Below are positions 24,956-36,800 of a DNA stretch of 64,000 bases, piece by piece. The first letter of the stretch is position 1. Each line of letters starts with the position of its first letter. Made by a program: the position numbers and the translations under genes. Below the pieces are notes generated by a model. It searched no databases. It was not told the origin of the DNA and saw only the letters and a list, made by a program, of their open reading frames with translations. Source of the DNA: Sclerodactyla briareus (lineage: Eukaryota; Echinodermata; Holothuroidea; Dendrochirotida; Sclerodactylidae); NCBI GenBank assembly GCA_026419785.1, contig JAODTK010000799.1, positions 1-64,000 on the forward strand, written 5' to 3'.

Positions 24956-25370
24956 TTTAACTGGGTTTTTCACAGTTGTCTTGTATGTTTAATAATCATC
25001 CCAATGCCTAGTCAAGGGGATTGTAGCATGCGGATTCAATTTTGAAGAACAAGGTGAGAGAGGTGGGGTGTTTGTGTAATATTACGATTTATGAAATTGG
25101 ACGCAATGGGCGAACTAGCTTTGACTCAATGCCACATTTTGTGAGAATAACTACCGGGAATGGTGGACAGACAGTTGTGTAATACTGGATACTGCTTCAT
25201 TTTGATCGCAGTACTTGAAATTGAAAGGATTGAATGAAGCCAAATTTGCATGGAGTTATCGGCTTGCAGGTACGGGCCTAGTAGTTCGCCATGCAGTGTT
25301 TATTAGTTGTTGCCCACCAATTTTGGCATTTTTGTGGTGGATGTAATTGTGGGTGATACTTCAATTACAG
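24956..25370. other. No gene seen
   Basis: This is the spacer between the family A copy and the exon candidate at 25,371. Nothing is recognised. Confidence 0.35.
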
Positions 25371-25445
25371 AAAGTATGCAGAGGAGCAGCAGGCTATGTT
25401 GCCGGTCTACAGAGGAGAGCCTATAAAGATAGACATTATGATTGG
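25371..25445 (+). CDS. Candidate internal exon of an unidentified gene
   Basis: I do not recognise this protein. The acceptor GATACTTCAATTACAG precedes 75 bases that read, in phase 1, KYAEEQQAMLPVYRGEP followed by IKIDIMI. The frame remains open to the putative donor ATTGG|GTGGGA. If the donor is not used, the frame reads on for about eight more codons to a TAA near 25,467, so a terminal exon is also possible. The charged then hydrophobic order looks like real coding sequence. It lies on the same strand as the other plus-strand exon candidates. Confidence 0.5.
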
Positions 25446-26140
25446 GTGGGAAGTCACACTCTCTAACTAACGATAGGGGCTCGTAGGAAAGTGATGTCCG
25501 TTAATCTTGAAAACCTAGTCTGTTAGGGACTGGGGAATAAGCGATGGAACATTTGATTGACGTCAAAACTAAAACAATGTCCCAGCGCAATTTGACAATT
25601 GGTATATCGTCACAATGATATTCTGTGAGATCATTGTTTTATGGGTCATGCAAATGCATCGTCCATTACTTCAGCCATCATACAAGACATTCAGAGTTCC
25701 AATTGCACATTGAAGATTCACCCCACTAATGGGCAGCAGGTTCCACTAAGCCATTACTACATCCACCCTAGGGTTAAACATTGTTAGTGGTTTGAACTTG
25801 CGTCCAAGGAGGATCGTTAAGTGCCCCTCTAGTTAAGGAGAGGATGGGGTTGTCGCTAGGTAAACAGAAGGTCACAAAGTGTGATGTTGTAAAACTTCAA
25901 ATTCAAAACACTTCTCTTTAGAAAAATACTTGATGCGGAGGAGATAAGCTGGAGATCGTTATCGGACGGGCGATGCTGGACAGCGCTGGGGGAGCGACGA
26001 GGAGGAGGAAACCACCAGCCCGTGAGAGAGGAAAATATCAGTGATCAGGGGGGCAGTATGGGTAATTATCCCTGTTGTTGCAGATTTAGTAGTCAGTAAG
26101 GGGGTGGGGGGAGGAGTTGCTGCTGGGTCAGCATCTAAAG
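25446..26140. other. No gene seen
   Basis: The stretch includes a purine-rich patch near 25,950-26,030 and a G run near 26,100. There is no supported exon. Confidence 0.35.
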
Positions 26141-26626
26141 GTGCTTCTGACTAGGCACGCGAATGGCGAATAGTGACAATAAGATTTTTCGCTGCCTGTG
26201 TTATTCTATGGGTCTATTCATTGGCCACACGAATGTCGTGAACGTGCGGATTTTTTTTGTAGCCGGTCGCGACAACCAATTCGAATCGAGTGTAGCGCGC
26301 GCGACAGCCCGAGATTTATGACCAATATGAAACGCCGTATCGTGTCACATTACATAGTAGGCCTACATAGTCGATTGCATTATTCTACTGTGCAATATGT
26401 GCGAAATTACGGCATTGGAGCGTTTTATAAACTGATCGGTGGGAATTTTCCCAAGGTCTCGGGAATCTTCCGCACTCGGGTTGGATAGATCTAATAGGGG
26501 AATCGAACCAACCAGGAATTGTATATTTTTAGCCTTCTTCTGACCCACCCAGGCAAGAAAATAACCGAACTATGAACAACTTCATACGGGAAAATGTAAT
26601 GTCGTGTCTAGATAACTCCTGGCACT

Positions 26627-26978
26627 CATGCATGCTCTCTAAGAGAAAAGAGTGGAATTTCACTCCAAATGAAGTCGGTCAATCAGCCACCACTCAGACT
26701 GAGAGTGAAATTCACTCTAATTGAGTGGAAGATCACTCTATAGGGCCAAGATTACGCTTGAAATGGAGTGCAGTGATGATCGCCGTCAGTATACTCGTGC
26801 TCATTATGGAAACTTGGATAGTGCGTCAGTCCAGCACACTTCAAATCCTATAGAAGAGTGAAGATGCTCCATAAGGGCGAAGATATGTCTACAACAAGGA
26901 GGTGAAATGGAAAGTGAACTTCATGCACCACTTCAGGGAGTGAAACATTCACCTTTTGTTTTCAAGAGTGTGTGTCGA
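26627..26978. repeat. Repeat D, copy 1 (GAGTGAA..TTCACTC-rich)
   Basis: This ~350-bp unit starts CATGCATGCTCTCTAA and carries GAGTGAAATTCACTC, an inverted repeat with 7-base arms. It then has GGGCGAAGAT and GAAATGGA segments and ends TTTTGTTTTCAAGAGTGTGT. A second copy lies 612 bp downstream in the same orientation. Both lie inside the second TIR-transposon copy. Confidence 0.6.
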
Positions 26979-27238
26979 CAAATGTCGTGTTAGTATAATC
27001 ATGCGGGTTAGCGCAGGCTCCTGAATTTTTGGGGGTCAAATCATGTGGTTTTAGCAAATAAAACGGCAGAGGCCCAGAGCGCTGTCATTTCTTGAGAAAA
27101 GTGTCAAATTTCCCCCCTTTGGACCCTTTTGTAGGGCAAAATCACATTATCTAAATTTAGGGGTCCAAACTGCCCAAAAAAGGTGTCTTTGCCCCCGAGA
27201 TCCCGAAGTAGTGATTTAACCCTGAACCCCAGTTACCT

Positions 27239-27590
27239 ATGCATGCTCTCTAAAAGCAAAAGAGGTGAATTTCACTCCAATGATGAAAGTAGTCATCGCA
27301 CACCTCGATGTAGAGGGAATTTCACTTTTAATAGAGTGAAGTATCCGACACTTTATATGGGCGGAAGATTTTCCGATTCCATGGAGTGGAATCGCTCTGA
27401 AATGGAGTAGAGTGATGATAACCATAATGTGCTCTCTTGGAAAACATTGGAGTTGTCAATCAGCCACACTTCGATTTCAGGGTGAGTATGTTCCATAACG
27501 GGCGAAGATTTCCTACAATGGAGTGAAATGGAGTGATGACCACCGCCACACTTAAGGGGACGGAATTGAACTTTTGTTTTTTAAGGGGTG
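27239..27590. repeat. Repeat D, copy 2
   Basis: This shares with copy 1 the start ATGCATGCTCTCTAAAAG, TGAATTTCACTCCAA, TCAATCAGCCACACTTC, CCATAA.GGGCGAAGAT and the end TTTTGTTTTTTAAGGGGTGT. Copies 1 and 2 are moderately diverged. Confidence 0.6.
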
Positions 27591-27972
27591 TGTAGCCCAT
27601 TTCTTGGAAATTTTAAGGGACATACAGTCTCATAGCCCTAAAGGCCTAAGGCCCAGAACCTACAGCGGTTGTCATCAATTTGCGTGAACTGCGGTCTCCT
27701 CTGGTTTCTTCTTCAATAAGGAGGGTATTAGACTTTATGCAATAATGACATTCTGCTCCAATTGATTGTTGCTTCACGGACCAGCGCATGTTCCTTGTCA
27801 GTTTCGCGCTATATATCCGCTTATCTAGTTCTGTGTTCACCCTGCGAATTTTATTTTGCGAGTCGCGATTTGCGTGCCTAGTAAACCAGCGCGACATCGA
27901 TTTGCCTTTCTGGGAAATAGTTTGTTGATTTAGTCTATTCGCGCATCGAAATGCCTAGTAAAAGAAGCCTTA

Positions 27973-29561
27973 CGTGCAACAAGAGCCAAGATGAGTGAGG
28001 ATACATCAGATTGCCAACAAATTTATTAGGAACAGGTTTCTTATACTGAACATGTAACTACGAATATCCACAAATCTGTTGAGAGTTCAATATAACCAAA
28101 TTCCAGGACTTTAGGACGAATGCTGAAACATCATTGAAAACAAATTGCCAGTATGCTCATGAATTGGAAGCATGGCCAAGAATAAGTAGGCTCCAAAACA
28201 CGACTGGATACGTTAACTAATAATCCGGGAGTGGCGCATACAATAACAAAGTAACTGCATCCTATTTAAGAGTGCCGGAATGTGCAATTGTACTCTACTC
28301 AAATTTTGATCACTCAATTTCATAGGCTATGTCCAGCAGAGCCACAGGCCAAGGCGACACAGATTGTGGACAGTCCTTTGACGATTCATTCGGTTGTGGG
28401 CCAGCTGTGAATATGTTTAGATACTGTTGTGCATATATGTAGCGTGTACAGGTCCGCGAAATGGATCTAGTCATAGGGGTAATATTATGCAAGGGTTTAG
28501 TCAGAATCATCTCGCGAGGCTATTGGTTGAAACTGGCCCCAAGGGAATGTGCAGTTACTTGGGGTTTTCCAAACCCACCAACTCTTATATGAAGATTTCA
28601 TACATTGTTTTTGTGCACAGTGTGGGTCGTGCTCTTGGCGTTAGATGACCTTCTGGTCAGTAGAATACAGTGGATCATATTTTTTAATCATTCTAAATGA
28701 CCCCAGCCTTCAGTCCAATAACGTACCGTTCTCAATTTAGGGCAAGGGCAAACCACAAAAAGGCCTTGGCTCCTTGTCCAAGCAAAATAGGGCCGTCCTC
28801 TTGAGATTAGAGTCCTTGAGATGGACATAGTTCTGTGATGCCCCCCGTGTCTGAACATAGTGCTTCCACCCTGGAGAATAGTTTAGGGTGCCAGTAGGTT
28901 CTAATTAGAGGGAATTATTTAAAATATTCAGGAATGGTAAACGTGAAGACTGTCAAGGATCAGCAGCCCTTGGTTAATTGTGGTTCCTATTGCCTTTCCC
29001 GCAGGTGGATCAGTGCAAATAACCATGTGGTACCAGAGGTGACACCAGACCCCCCCCCCCCCCAGAACAGCATGAGGGGGTAGGGGCTTGCAAGCGACAG
29101 GTTTGAGTAATGTTACACATGGCTATAGTAGGGCCATAATTGAAACATATTATTTCATTCCTGTGGAAAAAAGAATTCCTTTTCAACATAATTTTTTTTT
29201 GGTTCGGAATATTTCCATCAATAATATTGTGAGATTTTTCAGTTCAGTCTCCCTGTAATTCTGTTAACCCCAAAGGGTGAGTGTCGGGACCATAAGCCCC
29301 CCCCCCCCCCAGCCCCCCCTCCCCCCCCCCCCGCATGACACATCGATGCATACACAACATTACTGAAATTTTTGTCTTAGTCAAGACATTGGTAAGTCAC
29401 AGTGGTTCTAGTGTGCGATGTCTTCTATCAGAAGGGCTACGAGGCGTTTCTTTCTGAAATCCGGGCACATACTAACGTTCTCCCAGTATCACAATGACGC
29501 ATTAGCCTTCCTACGAATAGAATGCTGTTTTAAAATCCGATGTCTTGTCCCCCCTCTACAG
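27973..29561. other. No gene seen; C runs
   Basis: Only short open frames are present. C homopolymers lie at about 29,050-29,064 and 29,298-29,333. Confidence 0.35.
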
Positions 29562-29627
29562 GGTCAGAAGAGCCCCAGGAGGAGGATCGGCGAGTACCCA
29601 CCCAGAAGTCAAGTGCAGAGGCTGATC
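29562..29627 (+). CDS. Candidate small exon of an unidentified gene
   Basis: This is a 66-base segment between a pyrimidine-rich acceptor (TTGTCCCCCCTCTACAG) and a GATC|GTGAGT donor. One frame reads an acidic, linker-like peptide SEEPQEEDRRVPTQKSS followed by AEAD. A second frame, basic and Arg/Gly-rich, is also open, so the phase is not certain. No domain is recognised. It lies 0.7 kb upstream of the stronger exon at 30,339 on the same strand. Confidence 0.5.
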
Positions 29628-30338
29628 GTGAGTACTCCACGGAAAAATGTAATATAATAGCCCCGACATTCGCCAGGTGTTGTGATGAAGTACCAGCCTC
29701 CTCCCCACTGTGAATTCCGAGAGTATAGAAAAGAATATTCACAAACATAGAATAGTCACACAACTCAACCATAGCATTCGCATTTGCAACAGGCTATAAC
29801 ACCTTTCCTGTTATTAAATACTATAAAATACAATCTTTTATAAACCAAATATTGCAACAGAGGGGGGGAAATCTGATTGGGCCCAAAATTGGAAATCAAC
29901 GAGGAAATAACTGCAACTGATGAGGATCTTTCCTAGTACCCCCCCCACCTGCGAGAGCACCATCATGTAGAAACAGGGGCGTAAATATGGTGTGTGTGCC
30001 CCCCCTTCTCTCCTTTTGCCCCTCCCCCCCCCCCCCCCCCCTCTGGGCCAGGAGTCGGTTTGTCGTTCCAGTAGGTAAGTCAGCGATGGGGATTTGCCCT
30101 AATTGTTAGTGGGTAGGCATTGCATTAATGATGGGCCATTATTTGGGGATCGAAAGTGAGTTTACACTGCCATCCCCCCCCCCACCCCCACCGTCTCCCT
30201 TGGCTTTGGCTGCCTCAGCTGGCCGAAGAAGGATGGGATAATGTTGGTTTGAAAAAGACCCATTAGTTTCAAACAGTTAGCAACCCCCATGAGAAGTTGG
30301 TTTTCATATACCCTGTAGAGAGTTCTCTGAACATCTAG
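29628..30338. other. No gene seen; C-rich runs in a putative intron
   Basis: C homopolymers lie near 29,940, 30,023-30,042 and 30,174-30,190. No coding evidence is present. The stretch is probably intron between the exon candidates on either side. Confidence 0.4.
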
Positions 30339-30505
30339 GAATTTGACCGATTCCTGTTGGATATATTGAATCTGCTGGCTGATGAGGAATCAAGATGATG
30401 GGTAATTCTGCCTGTTCACGCCCTCGCTTGTTTGACCTTGAGGAGGATTTTGACAAGGAAAGTGAGAAGCCTTTTTTCGAGTCTGATGACGAAAGAAGCA
30501 AACGG
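30339..30505 (+). CDS. Candidate exon of an unidentified gene (frameshifted)
   Basis: I do not recognise this protein. The acceptor GAACATCTAG is followed by EFDRFLLDILNLLADEE, an amphipathic helix-like start. The frame then breaks at a TGA at 30,396. One missing base near 30,393 would join it to a frame reading MMGNSACSRPRLFDLEED and then an acidic, phosphosite-like tail (ESEKPFFESDDERSKR). That tail ends exactly at CGG|GTGGGG, and the donor is followed by a long G run. Both halves look coding and their boundary is a single-base shift, so I read one damaged or mis-sequenced exon. The next plus-strand exon candidate is 9.7 kb away, beyond the minisatellite. Confidence 0.55.
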
Positions 30506-30837
30506 GTGGGGGGGGGGGGGGGACGGTTGTACACAAATAACCGAGGAACATTTGGGAATTTATGGAAGAGAGCAACACAAATCAGTAATTGTGGGCGAAA
30601 CAAACCTCCCTCAATTTGCTGAATTCAAATAATTTCCCTATATTTTATACAACGGATGAAAAGCATTCCTACAACAAATTTGAATATTGTACCTGTCTGA
30701 GAACAATAATGAACAATCACATAAAATGGATACTTATTGTTTATATGTAGAAGAGTGAAGCAAATGAGTTATTGAATATCACCTTCTGTTTTGCGTGTTG
30801 GGTTAGTATGGTAATAATTTTCCCTTGGTGCATAGAC

Positions 30838-33800
30838 ACAGTGGTATACCTGGTTGTACCACTGTCTGGTGTTTAGACTGATTATCTGGTGCCTTATCAC
30901 AGTGGTATACTGGTTGTACCACTGTCTGGTGCTCAGAGTGTCTAGTGTCTAATCACAGTGGTAACCTGGTTGTACCATTGTCTGGTGCTCAGAGTTTAGT
31001 TAGTTTAGTTAGTGAAGAAGGGTCAGAAAGGACAAAATCTCCATAAACGACCCCGGAGCCACAACATCCCAGGAAAGAAAAATGAACCAAACCACTAAAG
31101 AATTCGCCCGTGATTCATCAAAAAAAATCACGAATGTCTTGAACGCATTCACATTCTTAGAGCAAACAACATTTCAGGAAGACAATTTCCAACAGTCGAT
31201 AACTCTATGCAGTGTCTGGTGTATAATCACAGTGGTATACCTGGTTGTACCATTGTCTGGTGCTCAGAGTGTCTGGTGTTTAATCACAGTGGTAGACCTG
31301 GTTGTACCACGGTCTGGTGCTCAGAGTGTCTGGTGTCTAATCACAGTGGTATCCCTGGTTGTACCATTGTCTGGTGCTCAGAGTGTTTGGTGTCTAATCA
31401 CAGTGGTATCCCTGGTTGTACCATGTCTGGTGCTCAGAGTGTCTGGTGTCTAATCACAGTGGTATACTGGTTGCACCACTCTGTCTGGTGCTCAGTGTTG
31501 GTGTCTAATCACAGTGGTATACCTGGTTGTACATTGTCTGGTGCTCAGAGTGTTTGGTGTCTAATCACAGTGGTATACCTGGTTGTACCATTGTCTGGTG
31601 CGCAGAGTGTTTGGTGTCTAATCACAGTGGTATACTTGGTTGTACCATTGTCTGGTGCTCAGTGTTGGTGTCTAATCACAGTGTTATACCTGGTTGTACC
31701 ATTGTCTGGTGCTCTGAGTGTCCGGTGCCTAATCACAGTGTATACCTGGTTGTACCATTGTCTGGTGCTCAGAGTGTCTAGTGTCTAATCACAGTGGTGT
31801 ACTTGGTTGCACCAGTGTCTGGTGCTCAGAGTGTATGGTGTCTAATCACAGTGGTATAACCTGGTTGTACCATTTTCTGGTGCTCAGAGGTCTGGTGCCT
31901 AATCACAGTGGTATACCTGGTTGCACCACTCTTTCTGGTGTTAAGACTGATTATTTGGTGCCTAATCACAGTGGTATACATGGTTGTACCATTGTCTGGT
32001 GCTCAAAGTGTCTAGTGCCTTATCACAGTGGTTATACCTGGTTGTACCAGTGTCTGGTGCTCAGAGTGTCTAGTGTCTAATCACAGTGGTATACTGGTTG
32101 CACCACTGTCTGGTGCTCAGAGTGTCGGGTGTCTAATCACAGTGGTATACCTGTTTGCACCATTGTCTGGTGCTCTGAGTGTCCGGTGCCTTATCACAGT
32201 GGTATACCTGGTTGCACCATTGTCTGGTGCTCAGAGTGTCTATTGCCTTATCACAGTGGTATACCTGGTTGTACATTGTCTGGTGCTCAGAGTGTCTGGT
32301 GTTAATCACAGTGGTATACTGGTTGTACCACTGTCGGGTGCTCAGAGTGTCTGGTACCTAATCACAGTGGTATACATGGTTGTACCATTGTCTGGTGCTC
32401 AGAGTGTCTGGTGCCTAATCACAGTGGTATATCTGGTTGCACCATTGTCTGGTGCTCAGAGTGTTTGGTGTCTAATCACAGTGGTATACCTGGTGGTACC
32501 ACTGTCTGGTGCTCAGAGTGTCTATTGCCTTATCACAGTGGTATACATGGTTGTACCATTGTCTGGTGCTCAGAGTGTCTGGTACCTAATCACAGTGGTA
32601 TACCTGAAGGCACCACTGTCTGGTGCTCAGAGTGTCTATTGCCTAATCACAGTGGTACACCTGGTTGTACCACGGTCTGGTGCTCAGAGTGTCTGGTGCT
32701 TAATCACAGTGGTATACCTGGTTGCACCATTGTCTGGTGCTCAATGTCTGGTGTCTAATCACATGGTATACCTGGTTGCACCACTCTTTCTGGTGTTAAG
32801 ACTGATTATTTGGTGCCTAATCACAGTGGTACACCTGGTTGTACCACTGTCGGGTGCTCAGAGTGTCTGGTGCTTAATCACAGTGGTATACCTGGTTGCA
32901 CCACTGTCTGGTGCTCGAGTGTCTGGTGTCTAATCACAGTGGTATACTGGTTGTACCACTGTCTGGTGCTCAGTGTTGGTGTCTAATCACAGTGGTAACC
33001 TGGTTGTACCATTGTCTGGTGCTCAATTGTCTGGTGTCTAATCACAGTGGTATACCTGGTTGCACCACTCTTTCTGGTGTTAAGACTGATTATTTGGTGC
33101 CTAATCACAGTGGTATACCTGTTGCACCACTCTGTCTGGTGTTTAGATGATTATTTGGTTGCCTAATCACAGGGTATACCTGGTTGCACCATTGTCTGGT
33201 GCTCTGAGTGTCCGGTGCCTTATCACAGTGGTATACCTGTTTGCACCATTGTCTGGTGCTCTGATTGTCTGGTGCCTAATCACAGTTGTATACCTGTTTG
33301 TACCACTGTCTGGTGCTCAGAGTGTCTGGTGCCTAATCACAGTTGTATACCTGTTTGTACCACTGTCTGGTGCTCAGAGTGTCTGGTGTCTAATCACAGT
33401 GGTAGACCTGGTTGCACCATTGCCTGGTGCTCGTGTTTCGTGTCTAATCACAGTGTTATACCTGGTTGTACCATTGTCTGGTGCTCAGAGTGTTTGGTGT
33501 CTAATCACAGTGTATACCTGGTTGTACCATTGTCTGGTGCTCATAGTGTTTGGTGTCTAATCACAGTGGCATACTTGGTTGCACCATTGTCTGGTGCTCA
33601 GTGTTGGTGTCTAATCACAGTGTATACCTGGTTGCACCATTGTCTGGTGCTCATAGTGTCTGGTGTCTATCACAGTGGTATACTGGTTGCACCATTGTCT
33701 GGTGCTCAGAGTGTCTATTGCCTAATCACAGTGGTATACTGGTTGCACCATTGTCTGGTGCTCAGTGTCTGGTGTCTAATCACAGTGGTATACCTGTTTG

Positions 33801-36800
33801 CACCATTGTCTGGTGCTCATAGTGTCTGGTGTCTAATCACATGGTATACCTGGTTGCACCACTCTTTCTGGTGTTAAGACTGATTATTTGGTGCCTAATC
33901 ACAGTGGTATACCTGGTTGCACATTGTCTGGTGCTCAAAGTGTCTGGTGCCTTATCACAGTGGTATACCTGGTTGCACCACTGTCTGGTGCTCAGAGTGT
34001 CTGGTTGTCTAATCACAGTGTATACCTGGTTGTACCATTTTCTGGTGCTCAGAGTGTCTGGTACCTAATCACAGTGGTATACCTGGTTGCACCACTCTTT
34101 CTGGTGTTAAGACTGATTATTTGGTGCCTAATCACAGTGGTATACCTGGTTGCACAATTGTCTGGTGCTCAAAGTGTCTAGTGCCTTATCACAGTGGTAT
34201 ACCTGTTGCACCACTCTGTCTGGTGCTCAGAGTGTCCGGTGCCTAATCACAGTGGTATACTGGTTGCACCATTGTCTGGTGCTCAGAGTGTCTGGTACCT
34301 AATCACAGTGGTATACCTGGTTGCACCATTGTCTGGTGCTCAGAGTGTCTGGTGCCTTATCACAGTGGTATACCTGGTTGTACCATTGTCTGGTGCTCAG
34401 AGTGTCTATTGCCTTATCACAGTGGTATACCTGTTTGTACCACTGTCGGGTGCTCAGAGTGTCTGGTACCTAATCACAGTGTATACCTGGTTGTACCACT
34501 CTGTCTGGTGCTCAGAGTGTCCGGTGCCTAATCACAGTGGTATCCCTGGTTGTACCATTGTCTGATGCTCAGAGTGTCTGGTGCCTAATCACAGTGGTAT
34601 ACCTGGTTGTACATTGTCTGGTGCTCAGAGTGTCTGGTGCCTAAGCACAGTGGTATACCTGGTTGTACACTGTCTGGTGCTCCGAGTGTCTATTGCCTTA
34701 TCACAGTGGTATAACCTGGTTGTACCATTTTCTGGTGCTCATAGTGTCTGGTGCCTTATCACAGTGGTATACCTGGTGGTACCACTCTGTCTGGTGCTCA
34801 GAGTGTCTTGTGCCTAATCACAGTGGTACACCTGGTTGTACCACTGTCGGGTGCTCAGAGTGTCTGGTACCTAATCACAGTGGTATACCTGGTTGTACAC
34901 TGTCTGGTGCTCAGAGTGTCTGGTGCCTATCACAGTGGTATACTGGTTGTACCACTGTTGGTGCTCAGAGTGTCTGGTACCTAATCACAGTAGTATACCT
35001 GGTTGTACCACTGTCTGGTGCTCAGAGTGTCCAGTGTCTAATCACAGTGGTATCCCTGGTTGTACCACTGTCTGGTGCTCAGAGTGTCTAGTGTCTAATC
35101 ACAGTGGTAACCTGGTTGTACCACTGTCTGGTGCTTAGAGTGTCCAGTGTCTAATCACAGTGGTACACCTGGTTGTACCACTGTCGGGTGCTCAGAGTGT
35201 CCAGTGTCTAATCACAGGGTATACCTGGTTGTACCATTGTCTGGTGCTCAGAGTGTCCAGTGTCTAATCACAGTGGTATACATGGTTGTACCACTGTCTG
35301 GTGCTCAGAGTGTCCAGTGTCTAATCACAGTGGTAACCTGGTTGTACCACTGTTGGTGCTCAGAGTGTCAGTGTCTAATCACAGTGGTACACCTGGTTGT
35401 ACCACTGTCGGGTGCTCAGAGTGTCCAGTGTCTAAGCACAGTGGTATACTTGGTTGTACCATTGTCTGGTGCTAGAGTGTCTGGTGCCTAATAACAGTGG
35501 ATACCTGGTTGTACCACTCTGTCTGGTGCTCAGAGTGTCTGGTGTCTAATCACAGTGGTATACCTGGTTGCACCATTGCCTGGTGCTCAATGTTTGGTGT
35601 TTAAAATCACATGGTATACCTGGTTGTACCACTCTGTCTGGTGTTTAGACTGATTATCTGGTGCCTTATCACAGTGGTATACCTTGTTGTACCATTGTCT
35701 GGTGCTCAGAGTGTCTGGTGTTTAATCACAGTGGTATACCTGTTTGTACCATTGTCTGATGCTCAGAGTGTCTGGTGTCTATCACAGTGGTATAACTGGT
35801 TGTACCATTGTCTGGTGCGCAGAGTGTTTGGTGTCTAATCACAGTGGTATACCTGGTTGTACCATTGTCTGGTGCTCAGAGTGTCTAGTGTCTAATCACA
35901 GTGGTATACCTGGTTGCACCATTGTCTGGTGCTCAGAGTGTCTGGTGTCTAATCACAGTGGTATACCTGTTTGCACCATTGTCTGGTGCTCAGTGTTTCG
36001 TGTCTAATCACAGTGTTATACCTGGTTGTACCATTGTCTGGTGCTCAGAGTGTTTGTGTCTAATCACAGTGGTATACCTGTTTGCACCATTGTCTGGTGC
36101 TCATAGTGTCTGGTGTCTAATCACAGTGGTATCCCTGGTTGTACCATTGTCTGGTGCTCAGTGTTGGTGTCTAATCACAGTTGTATACCTGGGTGCACCA
36201 TGGTCTGGTGCTCAGAGTTGTCTGGTGTCTGATCACAGTGGTATACCTGGTTGTACCATGTCTGGTGTCTAATCACAGTGGTGTACTTGGTTGCACCATT
36301 GTCTGGTGCTCTGAGTGTCCGGTGCCTTATCACAGTGGTATACCTGGTTGTACCATTTTCTGGTGCTCAGAGTGTCTGGTGTCTATCACAGTGGTATACC
36401 TGGTTGCACCACTCTTTCTGGTGTTAAGACTGATTATTTGGTGCCTAATCACAGTGGTATACCTGGTTGCACAATTGTCTGGTGCTCAAAGTGTCTAGTG
36501 CCTTATCACAGTGGTATACCTGTTTGCACCATTGTCTGGTGCTCAGAGTGTCTGGTGTCTAATACAGTGGTATACCTGTTTGTACCATTGTCTGGTGCTC
36601 AATGTCTGGTGTCTAATCACAGTGGTATACTGGTTGCACCACTCTTTCTGGTGTTAAGACTGATTATTTGGTGCCTAATCACAGTGGTATACCTGTTTGC
36701 ACCATTGTCTGGTGCTCAAAGTGTCTAGTGCCTTATCACAGTGGTTATACCTGGTTGTACCAGTGTCTGGTGCTCAGAGTGTCTGGTACCTAATCACAGT

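Larger units (their letters stand above)
26141..27972. mobile_element. Non-autonomous TIR DNA transposon, copy 2, with nested insertion
   Basis: The left end has AAAGGTGCTTCTGACTAGGC and CGCGAATG. The right end, reverse-complemented, has AAGGCTTCTTTTACTAGGCA and GCGCGAATAG. The internal order matches copy 1 at 10.4 kb up to about 26,535 and again from about 27,635, where CCTAC.G..GTTGTC.TCAAT and GTGAACTGC.GTCTCC occur in both copies. The intervening ~1.1 kb is absent from copy 1 and consists mainly of two copies of another repeat. Confidence 0.65.

Noticed and set aside
32028-32933. A 301-codon open frame and many similar frames in 31.1-39.4 kb
   Set aside because: They are translations of the 57-bp minisatellite (19-residue repeats). 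Several overlapping frames are open at once and small indels switch frames, so no single protein is maintained.
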